Of a DNA stretch of 64,000 bases, positions 24,892 through 32,971 are shown piece by piece. The stretch's first letter is position 1, and each line of letters begins with the position of its first letter. The stretch spans positions 124,001 to 188,000 of the forward strand of contig QKHS01000041.1 of assembly GCA_003249955.1 (NCBI GenBank). Direction: 5' to 3'. This stretch comes from Bacteroidales bacterium. GTDB taxonomy: Bacteria > Bacteroidota > Bacteroidia > Bacteroidales > ML635J-15. The position numbers and the translations under genes were made by a program. The notes under the pieces were generated by a model. That model ran no database searches. It was not told the DNA's origin and saw only the letters and a list, made by a program, of their open reading frames with translations.

Positions 24892-27800
24892 ATGCATAAA
24901 ATTGAGAAACATCCGATTCTGAATGTGCCTGAAAATAAAGAGGTAAGCTTTATTTTTAATGGTCAGAAAGTAGTTGGGAATGAGGGCTTTACCATTGCTG
25001 CAGCCTTGCATCAGGCCGGATTCCCGGTTCATAGTCATTCGCTTGATAACCGAAACCGTTCACTTGAATGCGGAATTGGCAAATGTGGAGCATGTGAGAT
25101 GCTGGTTGACGGAAAAATTGCAAGAATTTGTATTACAAAAGTTGACGGCATTAAAGAAGTAAGAGAAATTCCAAAAGATTTTACTCCCGAAACAGATATT
25201 CCGGATACAGATTCTACAATTTCTGTATATCGTACCGAAGTTGCCATTATAGGGGCAGGGCCGGCAGGTTTAGCTGCAAGAGAACTGCTTAATCAGCATA
25301 ACGTAGCAAATATTGTTGTTGATAATAATGACAAAATCGGTGGACAGTTTTTAATGCAGACTCACCAGTTTTTCTTTTTTGAGAAAGAAAAGAAATTTGG
25401 TGGAATGCGTGGTTTTGAAATAGCTGAAACTCTTGCAGGGGAAGATAGAAGTGGTATCATGCTTAATTGCGTTGTTTGGGATATTCTTGAGGGTAAAAAG
25501 CTTGCTGTTAAGAATTTTAAGACAAACGAAATATTTTATATTCAGGCACAACATCTTATTGTTGCTACAGGGGCAATTCCTTTTATGCCAAGCTTTAAAA
25601 ATGATGATATACCGGGTGTTTATACTGCAGCAGTTGTTCAGAAAATGATGAACAATGAATTTACATTACTTGGTAAAAATATTTTGACCGTTGGTGCCGG
25701 AAATATCGGATATCTTACTTCTTATCAGCTTATGCAGGCGGGTGCAAAGGTAAAAGCTATAATTGAAGCATTACCGCATGAGGGAGGTTTCCCTGTTCAG
25801 GCAAACCGTGTACGCAGGTTGGGAATTCCTGTCATGACAGGGCATATTCTTTTGGAAGCTATTCCTAATGAAGATTATACCGGAGTAGTCGGAGCTGTTG
25901 TTGCAGAATGCGAAAATTTTAAAGCTATTCCGGGAACAGAAAAGATTATTTCGGATATAGATGCAATAAATATCTGTACAGGTTTGGTTCCGGACGACCA
26001 GTTAATGACCAAAGGAAGCTTACTTTTTGGCAGAAATGCACATGCTGTCGGGGATGCTTTAAGAATAGGAGAGGGCACAAGCGCAGTTTTAAGAGGAAAA
26101 CAAGCTGCTTATGAAGTACTGGAAAGTATGGGAGTCAGATTTAAATATGATGATTATCTTAGCCTGTCAAAAGAATATATAGATTCACAACAGCATCCGG
26201 CAAGAGTAATTCAGGAGCCTCATATGCCTTCACGCGAAAGAGCAGAAGAAAAACCATATGTATTGATCGATTGTCTTTATGGTTTTGCCTGTAATCCATG
26301 TGAGTTTGCATGTCCTCACGGCGCAATAACAAAAACATCTACCAGTACAGTACCTTATATTGATTTTAATAAATGTGTAGGGTGTATGGATTGTGTTTAC
26401 CAATGTCCGGGGCTTGCAATTTTTGGTTACAGTGAAAAGAAAGATTGGCTGTTCCTTCCTATTGAATATGAAGTAAATGAGGGAGCTGAAGTCTTTTTGG
26501 TTGATAATAACGGTAAAAAAGTAGGAGAAGGTATAATTGAGAAAATTCTTAAGAAGCCTAATAAAACCAATATTGCCAGAGTAAAATCTTTATCATTGCA
26601 TAATGCAGAATTATCAACAGCCCGGGGTTTTATTGTCAAATCAGATTATCCTGAGGCTGTAAAAATAGAAACAGTATCTGCTGAACTACCTTCAGAAACA
26701 TATATTTGCCATTGTGACGATGTTAAGTTGGACGAGATTCTGAAAGTTATTGGAGATAGAAAATTTATTTCTGTTGATGAAATAAAACATACTACAAGAC
26801 TTGGTATGGGAGCATGTCGTGGCAAAAGATGTATAAAGAGATTAAAACAAACAATTGCTCCTTACGGAATCGAAATTGTTGGTGATGCAACCCCGAGAGC
26901 TCCGCTTTCTAATCAGGTTTCGATGGGTGAATTGTTGCCAAGAAAAGATGAGAAGATTTACACTAACGTAAATAAAACCCCGAATAAACGAATTAAAGTT
27001 CAGTCTCTTGTTGCCGGAGGCGGAATGGCAGGAACATCTCTTTTCAGATATCTTGCCGAAGCAGGGTTAAAACCTGTTTTAATTAATCGCGAACGCGGAG
27101 GCTCATGGCGAAATATTGCCGGTGGACGTCCTGCATTTTCTTTGCCGGCTTTAGCCGAGATTGCAATAAAAAACAGAGAACTGTTCATTGAATTACAGAA
27201 AATTTCAAATATTGATTATAAACCTATAAGATATGTAAGTTTCGCTCATGATGAAGCTACATATAAAGCATTGGATGCTTCAAGAGCGTGGTCAGATGCT
27301 TTTATGGTAGAGAAAGCTGATTTCAGGAAAGAGATTTCTCCGTATTTTAATGCCGGACTTAATACATACAGTGCAGCTCTTATAACACATGAATGCTGGC
27401 AGGCAACTCCCGGAAAAACCCTTGATTTGCTGAGACAACTTGGAATGAAGAACGGTGGGAATGTGATGGAAGATTGCGAGTTGGTTGATGTAAGCCGTGA
27501 AGGTAAAAATGTAATAGCATTGGTAAAAACACATGCGGGAGATTATGTAGAGTATGAAACAGAACACTTTGTAAATGCATTAGGTCCTGAATCTGATAAG
27601 TTTGCAAGAAAACTTGGAATAGAAACAGGTTTGTATCCGGTAAAACACCAGGCATTTATAACACGTCGTCTGCCTTCACTGGGTAAAGACGGAGAAGTTC
27701 TTGATATGTTGATTGACAGAAGAAAATATAAAGGTTTTTCTGCAGTATATGGCCAGCAACTTGCCGATACCGGTCAGATTATAGGTTGTGCTTCACCGGC

Positions 27801-28122
27801 AGTTGATCCTATGGAAACGGATAAAGACCTTAAAATTAACAGTAAAGAGTTTCTTGAAATAGTTTCTGAAATTTTTGTTGATTGGATTCCACAATTATCA
27901 AGCGTAGGTTTCCAGGCAGTATGGTCTGGTTATTACATAGAACCAAGATATATTGTTGATCCTGATAACGGGTTAATGATTGGTTTAAGAGGTCATGGAT
28001 TTATGTTAAGTCAGTTCCTGGCAAAGTTATATGTTGATAAACTTACAGGTAAAGTAACCCCGGATTATTTTAAAGATTTATCTATAAAAGGGCCGGGACT
28101 TTCTGAGTCTGCATTTAAATAA
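24892..28122 (+). CDS. Fused 2Fe-2S / FAD / 4Fe-4S / BFD / DAO flavoprotein (HcnABC- or sarcosine-oxidase-like)
   Basis: A 1076-residue cytoplasmic oxidoreductase with five recognisable parts. (1) A Fer2_4 2Fe-2S domain with C60, C65, C68 and C80. (2) A pyridine-nucleotide-disulphide-type FAD domain with IIGAGPAGLA (about 118-127) and VGAGNIGY. (3) Two 4Fe-4S motifs: C467, C470, C474 (with C461 nearby) and C495, C498, C501, C505. (4) A BFD-like 2Fe-2S domain with C606, C608, C642 and C647. (5) A DAO-type FAD domain with AGGGMAG (about 707-713) to the end. In HcnABC, opine oxidases and dye-linked proline dehydrogenases these parts occur on separate subunits. It probably oxidises an amino acid or imino acid and passes electrons along the clusters; the substrate cannot be told. 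No transporter or ligase lies beside it. Confidence 0.85.
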   Translation: MHKIEKHPILNVPENKEVSFIFNGQKVVGNEGFTIAAALHQAGFPVHSHSLDNRNRSLECGIGKCGACEMLVDGKIARICITKVDGIKEVREIPKDFTPETDIPDTDSTISVYRTEVAIIGAGPAGLAARELLNQHNVANIVVDNNDKIGGQFLMQTHQFFFFEKEKKFGGMRGFEIAETLAGEDRSGIMLNCVVWDILEGKKLAVKNFKTNEIFYIQAQHLIVATGAIPFMPSFKNDDIPGVYTAAVVQKMMNNEFTLLGKNILTVGAGNIGYLTSYQLMQAGAKVKAIIEALPHEGGFPVQANRVRRLGIPVMTGHILLEAIPNEDYTGVVGAVVAECENFKAIPGTEKIISDIDAINICTGLVPDDQLMTKGSLLFGRNAHAVGDALRIGEGTSAVLRGKQAAYEVLESMGVRFKYDDYLSLSKEYIDSQQHPARVIQEPHMPSRERAEEKPYVLIDCLYGFACNPCEFACPHGAITKTSTSTVPYIDFNKCVGCMDCVYQCPGLAIFGYSEKKDWLFLPIEYEVNEGAEVFLVDNNGKKVGEGIIEKILKKPNKTNIARVKSLSLHNAELSTARGFIVKSDYPEAVKIETVSAELPSETYICHCDDVKLDEILKVIGDRKFISVDEIKHTTRLGMGACRGKRCIKRLKQTIAPYGIEIVGDATPRAPLSNQVSMGELLPRKDEKIYTNVNKTPNKRIKVQSLVAGGGMAGTSLFRYLAEAGLKPVLINRERGGSWRNIAGGRPAFSLPALAEIAIKNRELFIELQKISNIDYKPIRYVSFAHDEATYKALDASRAWSDAFMVEKADFRKEISPYFNAGLNTYSAALITHECWQATPGKTLDLLRQLGMKNGGNVMEDCELVDVSREGKNVIALVKTHAGDYVEYETEHFVNALGPESDKFARKLGIETGLYPVKHQAFITRRLPSLGKDGEVLDMLIDRRKYKGFSAVYGQQLADTGQIIGCASPAVDPMETDKDLKINSKEFLEIVSEIFVDWIPQLSSVGFQAVWSGYYIEPRYIVDPDNGLMIGLRGHGFMLSQFLAKLYVDKLTGKVTPDYFKDLSIKGPGLSESAFK

Positions 28123-28123
28123 G

Positions 28124-28150
28124 AAAAACCGGGGGAACCCGGTTTTTTAT
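28124..28150. terminator. Terminator between convergent flavoprotein and Rrf2 genes
   Basis: Ten-bp stem aaaaaccggg/cccggttttt (28124-28133 and 28138-28147) with a 4-nt loop and T-rich tail. It begins 2 bp after the flavoprotein stop and, being A/T-flanked on both sides, may also serve the convergent operon. Confidence 0.9.
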
Positions 28151-28169
28151 TTTTTGTAAAAGAAATGTT

Positions 28170-28598
28170 TTACTGTTTATTTATCATGAATCCGGCTTTA
28201 TCTTTAATGTCAGACAGTTTTGTAGATTTTAAGTAATTAATAAATCTGGTTGATAATTCAAAACACAGCTTTTCAAAAAAAACAAAACTAAGTTCACTTT
28301 TATTCTTACTGACACAGATGTTTGTTTCATCAATTTTTCCGTTCAAAGCTTCGTAAATCTCCAGCAGATATATCTGGTCAGCCGCTTTATTCAGGTGAAA
28401 ACCTCCTGAAGGTCCGCGTGTAGAATATACAAGACCCGATTTTGCCAATGTTTCCATTACTTTAAAAAGATGGTGTCTGGAACAGTTCGTGTATTTTGAA
28501 ATATTTTGTACACTTACGCCGTCTTCACCAGATGCTGCAATTATTGCCATACTATGAATGCTTAGTATGTTTGCTTCGCTGAGTGCTAAAATCCTCAT
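28170..28598 (-). CDS. Rrf2 family regulator lacking the Fe-S cysteine set
   Basis: A 142-residue winged-helix protein with the Rrf2 pattern (SIHSMAIIAA..., RHHLFKVMETLAKSGLVYSTRGPSGGFHL). It is a paralogue of the regulator directly upstream, which it joins by a TAATG stop/start overlap. That paralogue has four cysteines in the loop after residue 90; this copy keeps only C95 there, plus C112, so a cluster of the usual kind is unlikely. It may sense something else, act apo, or dimerise with its neighbour. It is the last gene of the hydG operon. Confidence 0.9.
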   Translation of the reverse strand: MRILALSEANILSIHSMAIIAASGEDGVSVQNISKYTNCSRHHLFKVMETLAKSGLVYSTRGPSGGFHLNKAADQIYLLEIYEALNGKIDETNICVSKNKSELSFVFFEKLCFELSTRFINYLKSTKLSDIKDKAGFMINKQ

Positions 28599-29041
28599 TA
28601 CTTATAAATAGATTTAAACAAATCCTGACTGTCCTCAATATTGTCAGTAATATCCTGTAATGTATGATCTTTGAGGTATTTTACCAGAGCCTCACCAATC
28701 TCGACACAAATTCCCCCCATTATACAGTTACCAAAAGGACAAACATCATTATCAATAGGACAATCATTAACCTCTATGTTACCTTCCAAAGCCTCCAGAA
28801 TTTCTATGAGTCTGATTTCTTTGGCAGGTTTTTTTAAATAAAATCCGCCGCTGGGCCCTCTTGTAGAGCCTAACATACCCTGCTTGACAAGGCGTTGAAG
28901 TACTTTTGAAGTGTGATGTTTTGATGAACCGGTAATTTCTGCTATGTCAGTCGCATTTATTGCTATTTCGGATTTGGCAATAAGGGCCATTCCATGAAAT
29001 GCGATCGAGTTAGCTTCAGAAATTGCGAGAATTTTTGTCAT
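28598..29041 (-). CDS. Rrf2 family regulator with Fe-S-type cysteines
   Basis: A 147-residue Rrf2 protein: winged helix (KHHTSKVLQRLVKQGMLGSTRGPSGGFYL) and a cysteine-rich loop with C94, C101, C106 and C112. Three cysteines in this loop bind a 2Fe-2S or 4Fe-4S cluster in IscR, NsrR and relatives, so cluster-dependent sensing of iron-sulfur status, NO or redox is likely. It lies 6 bp after a TM1266-like gene and overlaps the second Rrf2 gene by one base. Regulation of the hydG operon or of hydrogenase is a reasonable inference. Confidence 0.92.
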   Translation of the reverse strand: MTKILAISEANSIAFHGMALIAKSEIAINATDIAEITGSSKHHTSKVLQRLVKQGMLGSTRGPSGGFYLKKPAKEIRLIEILEALEGNIEVNDCPIDNDVCPFGNCIMGGICVEIGEALVKYLKDHTLQDITDNIEDSQDLFKSIYK

Positions 29042-29047
29042 TTTTAT

Positions 29048-29284
29048 CTATAGTTTTTGTTGTTTGTATTCTATCCCTTCCAATTTGCTCAGTTCTTTCA
29101 AAAGCAGGTCTATCTGTTGTTCATCTCCGGCTAAATCAAGAATGATAATTCCCCCTTCAACATTGTCACGGTTCAACCCGAGACGATGTCTTATAACACA
29201 ACCGTAGAGCGTTAGTAAATCCTGTAATTTGTCCCCTACCAGTGAAGGGTTTTTTACCAGCAATGCTAAAATATTATATTCCAT
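29048..29284 (-). CDS. TM1266-like iron-only hydrogenase system regulator (second copy)
   Basis: A 78-residue ACT/NikR-C-like protein (MEYNILALLVKNPSLVGDKLQDLL, then LGLNRDNVEGGIIILDLAG, then LLLKELSKLEGIEYK). Small proteins of this type occur with FeFe-hydrogenase maturation genes and are called putative iron-only hydrogenase system regulators. It overlaps the related 87-residue gene upstream by one base. There is no DNA-binding domain, so a role through an effector or partner protein is more likely than direct regulation. Confidence 0.82.
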   Translation of the reverse strand: MEYNILALLVKNPSLVGDKLQDLLTLYGCVIRHRLGLNRDNVEGGIIILDLAGDEQQIDLLLKELSKLEGIEYKQQKL

Positions 29285-29547
29285 TATTTATTATTGAATG
29301 ACATTACTTCAACTTTAATACCCCCGATATTATTTAAATCATCAATTAATAAATTACAATCCGATTTTGTTCCGTTAAGTTCCAGAATAATAAGTCCGGT
29401 TCTGCTGCATTTTGACTCGCTGAGTTCGTGGAAACCAAATCTTGTTTTAATTACACCTGTGTTTTGAGACAGAGTTTTCTGTAATCTTCCGGCTTCTTTA
29501 ATCCTGTCCAGAACTTTGATTGCTATTATGTTAATTTCTGAATTCAT
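29284..29547 (-). CDS. TM1266-like iron-only hydrogenase system regulator (first copy)
   Basis: An 87-residue protein of the same ACT-like fold as the next gene: INIIAIKVLDRIKEAGRLQKTLSQ, IKTRFGFHELSESKCSRTGLIILEL, LLIDDLNNIGGIKVEVM. It starts 2 bp after the hydG stop. The two copies differ enough to be an old duplication or to form a heterodimer. Family call from hydG context and the strand-helix pattern. Confidence 0.8.
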   Translation of the reverse strand: MNSEINIIAIKVLDRIKEAGRLQKTLSQNTGVIKTRFGFHELSESKCSRTGLIILELNGTKSDCNLLIDDLNNIGGIKVEVMSFNNK

Positions 29548-29549
29548 AT

Positions 29550-30980
29550 TTAATAGTATAAATCTCTTTCACCTTGTTTGATTTTCTCTACTTTTTCGCG
29601 AATAGACTTTTCAAGATTTGCATCATTCATTTTTGAAATTTCCTTTTCTATCAAATTCCATCCTTTTAACTTAACCTCTTCATTTGCATAATCCATAATA
29701 TATTCGGAGAGAGTAAGAATTGCGTTAGGAGTGCAGAACCTCTTTATAAATCCAGGAACAGAAAACTCCATAAAATGTTCACCTGTTCTTCCTAATCTGT
29801 AGCATGCAGTACAAAACGAAGGCAGATATTCTTTGTCAAGCAGTTCTTCTATAATCTCGCTTAAAGATCTGTTGTCATTAATAACAAATTGTTCGCGATT
29901 AAGATTCTGTTCCTCATTTTTTGTTTCGGCATATGCCCCGATTTCAAGTTTTGTCCCGCCGTCAATCTGCGAAACCCCGAATCTCATAACTTCGTCACGG
30001 ATATGTGCAGGTTCGCGGGCAGTTAAAATAAGTCCTGTATATGGTACGGCAAGTCTTAAAATTGCAATAATTCTTACAAATTCTTCGTCTTTAACAAAAT
30101 ATTTCTCATCTATATCTAATCCGGAAGATGATTTTATTCTTGGGAATGATATTGTATGAGGACCAACGTTATAGCATGCTTCAAAATGATTTGCATGACG
30201 AACCAATGCCATTACTTCAAATTTCCAGTCATATAATCCGAATAATGCTCCTATACCAACATCATCAATTCCGGCTTCCTGAGCTCTGTCAAGCGAAGTC
30301 AAACGCCAGTCATAATCTTTTTTCGGACCTCCGAGATGATATTTTGCGTAAGTAGGACTGTGGTAAGTTTCCTGAAAAATCTGGTAAGTACCAATTCCGG
30401 CACGCTTAACAGTCCTGAAACCTTCAATATCGAGCGGAGCAGCATTAATATTAACTCTCCTGATTTCTCCGTTTCCTTTTTTTACTCCGTATGACAATCT
30501 TACTGTATGTGCAATGTAATCAGGATCATAAGAATCATGCTCACCGTAAACAAGAATCAAACGTTTTTGCCCGTTATCTTCAAGAGCTTCTATTTCCTGA
30601 ACAATTTCAGCATCGTTTAGTGTCCGGCGGTCAGCATCTTTATTTGATGATCTGAATCCGCAATAAAGACAATTGTTTTTGCACTTGTTCCCGATATATA
30701 AAGGGGCAAATAAAACAATACGGTTACCGTATATTTTTTCTTTTAAACGTCTGGCTCCGTCTTTAATAAGGTCAATTAATTCGGGAGAATTGGCATTAAT
30801 AAGCGTTGCTGTCTCTCTGAGGGTTAAACGTTGTTTGTTTAAGGATTTATCAATGATGGCAATAACTTCTTCTTTTGTCGGATTGATAGTAATGTCGAGA
30901 AAATCTTCAATCTCTTCCTTATCAATAAAAGGAACCATTCTCTCGTCTTTAATTTTGTATTTCTCGGGTGAAAATATCAT
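29550..30980 (-). CDS. hydG: FeFe-hydrogenase H-cluster radical SAM maturase HydG
   Basis: HydG cleaves tyrosine to make the CO and CN ligands of the FeFe-hydrogenase H-cluster. The 476-residue protein has the radical-SAM CxxxCxxC at C100, C104 and C107 (NKCKNNCLYCGF), the ThiH/HydG barrel (LVYGEHD, IGALFGLYDW, ISFPRIK) and the HydG-specific C-terminal second-cluster ligands C390, C393 and C416 (FCTACYRLGRTGEHF, KRFCTPNA) that separate it from ThiH. hydE, hydF and hydrogenase genes are not in this window. It heads an operon of five tightly packed genes with two TM1266-like and two Rrf2 regulators. Confidence 0.95.
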   Translation of the reverse strand: MIFSPEKYKIKDERMVPFIDKEEIEDFLDITINPTKEEVIAIIDKSLNKQRLTLRETATLINANSPELIDLIKDGARRLKEKIYGNRIVLFAPLYIGNKCKNNCLYCGFRSSNKDADRRTLNDAEIVQEIEALEDNGQKRLILVYGEHDSYDPDYIAHTVRLSYGVKKGNGEIRRVNINAAPLDIEGFRTVKRAGIGTYQIFQETYHSPTYAKYHLGGPKKDYDWRLTSLDRAQEAGIDDVGIGALFGLYDWKFEVMALVRHANHFEACYNVGPHTISFPRIKSSSGLDIDEKYFVKDEEFVRIIAILRLAVPYTGLILTAREPAHIRDEVMRFGVSQIDGGTKLEIGAYAETKNEEQNLNREQFVINDNRSLSEIIEELLDKEYLPSFCTACYRLGRTGEHFMEFSVPGFIKRFCTPNAILTLSEYIMDYANEEVKLKGWNLIEKEISKMNDANLEKSIREKVEKIKQGERDLYY

Positions 30981-31099
30981 GATGTAAAAGCCTAAGTATT
31001 CAATATTTCGGTACTAATTTATAATTGCTAAAGATATAATTTTTTATTAAAACAATAAATGAGTTTTGTTATATTTTTTTCAAAAAATATTTAAAATTA

Positions 31100-31132
31100 A
31101 AAGCCTTGAATCCTTCTTGGAATCAAGGCTTT
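31100..31132 (-). terminator. Terminator after ferritin
   Basis: A 14-bp stem with one mismatch (31100-31113 with 31119-31132) and a 5-nt loop, with T-rich sequence downstream on the minus strand, 20 bp after the ferritin stop. Confidence 0.75.
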
Positions 31133-31151
31133 AATAAAAAATTATTTTAAA

Positions 31152-31646
31152 TTAGTTTGCAGGAGTTCTCAAAGACATTATGTCTTTATCAAAAAGATAA
31201 ATACTGGCTTTTCCAAGCATGTTAAGTTTATCAATAACCTGCTGTACGGAACTTTCTTCTTCAACCTGTTCGGTAACAAACCATTGCAGCCAGTTATTTG
31301 TTGCAAAATCATTTTCTTTAATAGCTGTTTCAACAATTTTATTGATACTTTCAGAAATGTACTGTTCGTGTTTTAAAACTTCATCGAACATAACAAAAAC
31401 ATCTTTCCATTCACCGGGAGCCTGTTTTATTGCCGGAAGAACTGCTTTTCCGCCTCTTTCATTAATATAAGATACGAATTTAAGCATATGCATTTTTTCT
31501 TCTTCAGACTGTGCATATAGCCATTGTGCAATCCCCGACATTCCTTTTGATTCAGCCCAGCTTGCCATTGATAAATAAAGAAAAAATGAATACCCTTCTT
31601 TTTCAATTTGTTCGTTTAAGATTTTTTCTACTTTTGGTTTTAACAT
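31152..31646 (-). CDS. ftnA: Bacterial non-haem ferritin
   Basis: Iron storage and ferroxidase protein. The 164-residue sequence has the four-helix ferritin pattern with metal ligands in LNEQIEKEGYSFFLYLSMASWAE, EEEKMHMLKF (ExxH) and VTEQVEEE. Its length is typical of FtnA. Divergent from the NimA-like gene, followed by rubrerythrin, it belongs to an iron/oxygen-protection neighbourhood common in anaerobic Bacteroidota. Confidence 0.95.
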   Translation of the reverse strand: MLKPKVEKILNEQIEKEGYSFFLYLSMASWAESKGMSGIAQWLYAQSEEEKMHMLKFVSYINERGGKAVLPAIKQAPGEWKDVFVMFDEVLKHEQYISESINKIVETAIKENDFATNNWLQWFVTEQVEEESSVQQVIDKLNMLGKASIYLFDKDIMSLRTPAN

Positions 31647-31690
31647 AATTTTATAATTTTAGTGCGTTAATAACTTTTGTGATTATCTAA

Positions 31691-31698
31691 CAAAATTA
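31691..31698 (-). promoter_or_regulatory. Promoter -7 element of ferritin gene
   Basis: Reads TAATTTTG on the minus strand, an exact TAnnTTTG match 44 bp before the ATG. No TTTG at the -33 distance. Confidence 0.45.
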
Positions 31699-31744
31699 GA
31701 AATAAAAAGTTTAAAATTCGACGTTTTTTTATTATTTTTAAGGC

Positions 31745-32206
31745 ATGAAAAAATTTCAGATTACAGAAAAAAGTGAAATAGAAGAGATAATAAACAATGC
31801 TGTTGTTTGTACTATGTCACTTATTGATGAAGGGAAACCTTATTGTGTCCCTATGAACTACGGGTATGACGACGGGATAATATATTTACACGGAGCCCCG
31901 TTTGGACGTAAAATAGATGCACTAAAGAAAAATCCTGAGGTATGTCTTTCTTTCTACACAGACGAAGCTTTAAATGTGCGGCACGAAAATGTGGCATGTT
32001 CGTATTCAATGAAGTTTAAATCAGTATTGGCCCATGGTTCGGTAGTTTTTGTTGATGATAACGATGAAAAAGCACGTATTCTGAATATCGTAATGAAAAA
32101 TTATTCGGGACGTGATGATTTTACATATAATAAACCGGCATTGGACGGAGTATGCATATTTTATGTTAAACCCGAAGAGTTAACCGCATTTAAAAGAGGA
32201 TATTAA
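31745..32206 (+). CDS. Pyridoxamine 5'-phosphate oxidase-like (NimA-type) flavoprotein
   Basis: A 153-residue split-barrel flavin-binding protein: VCTMSLIDEGKPYCVPMNYGYDDGIIYLHGAPFGRK, KNPEVCLSFY, YSMKFKSVLAHGSVVFV. It matches the NimA/PNPOx-like group, some of which reduce 5-nitroimidazoles; most members are housekeeping flavoproteins of unknown substrate in anaerobes. Resistance cannot be inferred from the sequence. It lies 29 bp upstream of rubrerythrin and may share its transcript. Confidence 0.88.
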   Translation: MKKFQITEKSEIEEIINNAVVCTMSLIDEGKPYCVPMNYGYDDGIIYLHGAPFGRKIDALKKNPEVCLSFYTDEALNVRHENVACSYSMKFKSVLAHGSVVFVDDNDEKARILNIVMKNYSGRDDFTYNKPALDGVCIFYVKPEELTAFKRGY

Positions 32207-32235
32207 TCTAGTTAATAACTTAAAAATTAATTGAT

Positions 32236-32811
32236 ATGAGTATTATTGGTAGCAAAACAGAAAAGAATTTGTTAAAATCTTTTGCCGGTGAATCACAGGC
32301 AAGAAATCGTTACACTATGTTTGCAAAAGCTGCACAGAAAGAAGGTTTTGAACAAATAGCAGCCTTGTTTCTGGAAACTGCAGAACAGGAATTGCAACAC
32401 GCAAAAGTATTTTTCAATTATCTCGAAAGCGGAGATGGTGTTGAGATTACCGCAATGTACCCTGCCGGTAAAGTAGGAACCACTGCAGAAAATCTTAAAG
32501 CTGCTGCAATGGGAGAACATGAAGAATGGTCAGAGTTGTATCCTGAATTTGCAAAAGTTGCAGAAGAAGAAGGTTTTAAAGATGTTGCAGTTTCTTACAA
32601 AATGATTGCTAAAGTTGAAGCAGAACACGAAAAACGTTATGCAAAACTTCTCGAAAACGTAGAAAATAATAAAGTGTTTGAAAAAGACGAGGAAACAGAA
32701 TGGATGTGCCGCAAATGCGGATATGTTCATAAAGGCAAAAAAGCTTTGAAGAATTGTCCGGCATGTAAGCATCCTGAAGCATATTTTGAAGTTCATTCAA
32801 CAAACTATTAA
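32236..32811 (+). CDS. rbr: Rubrerythrin
   Basis: Peroxide-reducing diiron protein of anaerobes. The 191-residue protein has an N-terminal diiron four-helix domain (SFAGESQARNRYTMFA, LETAEQELQHAKVFF, GEHEEWSELYPEF, KVEAEHEKRY) and a C-terminal rubredoxin-like domain with CRKCGYVH and CPACKHPEAYFE that binds one iron. Length and domain order are those of classical rubrerythrin. It is followed by a strong terminator. Confidence 0.96.
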   Translation: MSIIGSKTEKNLLKSFAGESQARNRYTMFAKAAQKEGFEQIAALFLETAEQELQHAKVFFNYLESGDGVEITAMYPAGKVGTTAENLKAAAMGEHEEWSELYPEFAKVAEEEGFKDVAVSYKMIAKVEAEHEKRYAKLLENVENNKVFEKDEETEWMCRKCGYVHKGKKALKNCPACKHPEAYFEVHSTNY

Positions 32812-32833
32812 AGAGATATTGTACTTTATTTGA

Positions 32834-32861
32834 AACAGCTCCTGACGGGGCTGTTTTTTTT
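32834..32861 (+). terminator. Rho-independent terminator after rubrerythrin
   Basis: Stem acagctcc/ggggctgt with one G-T wobble, 4-nt loop and eight T, 24 bp after the stop codon. Confidence 0.9.
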
Positions 32862-32939
32862 GAACTCAGTGTTAAAAGATTTTGTTTATTATAAGAATTT
32901 GAAATGAGAAACATCATTACATCGTATGAATCAAATTTC

Positions 32940-32947
32940 TATCTTTG
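32940..32947 (+). promoter_or_regulatory. Promoter -7 element (TATCTTTG) of the TiaS-like/TonB-receptor operon
   Basis: Exact TAnnTTTG match. Transcription should start near 32954, so the ATG at 32972 is more likely used than that at 32963. No other promoter of this quality is seen before 37281, which fits one transcript for the five genes. Confidence 0.55.
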
Positions 32948-32971
32948 CAGTATTAATTCAACATGGATTTA

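Noticed and set aside
29550-30980. ThiH (tyrosine lyase for thiamine) instead of HydG
   Set aside because: The C-terminal C390, C393 and C416 second-cluster ligands and the TM1266-like neighbours point to HydG.
32894-32940. Bulged inverted repeat upstream of the TiaS-like operon as a riboswitch
   Set aside because: It lies before the likely start site, so it would not be in the RNA, and it matches no riboswitch I know.
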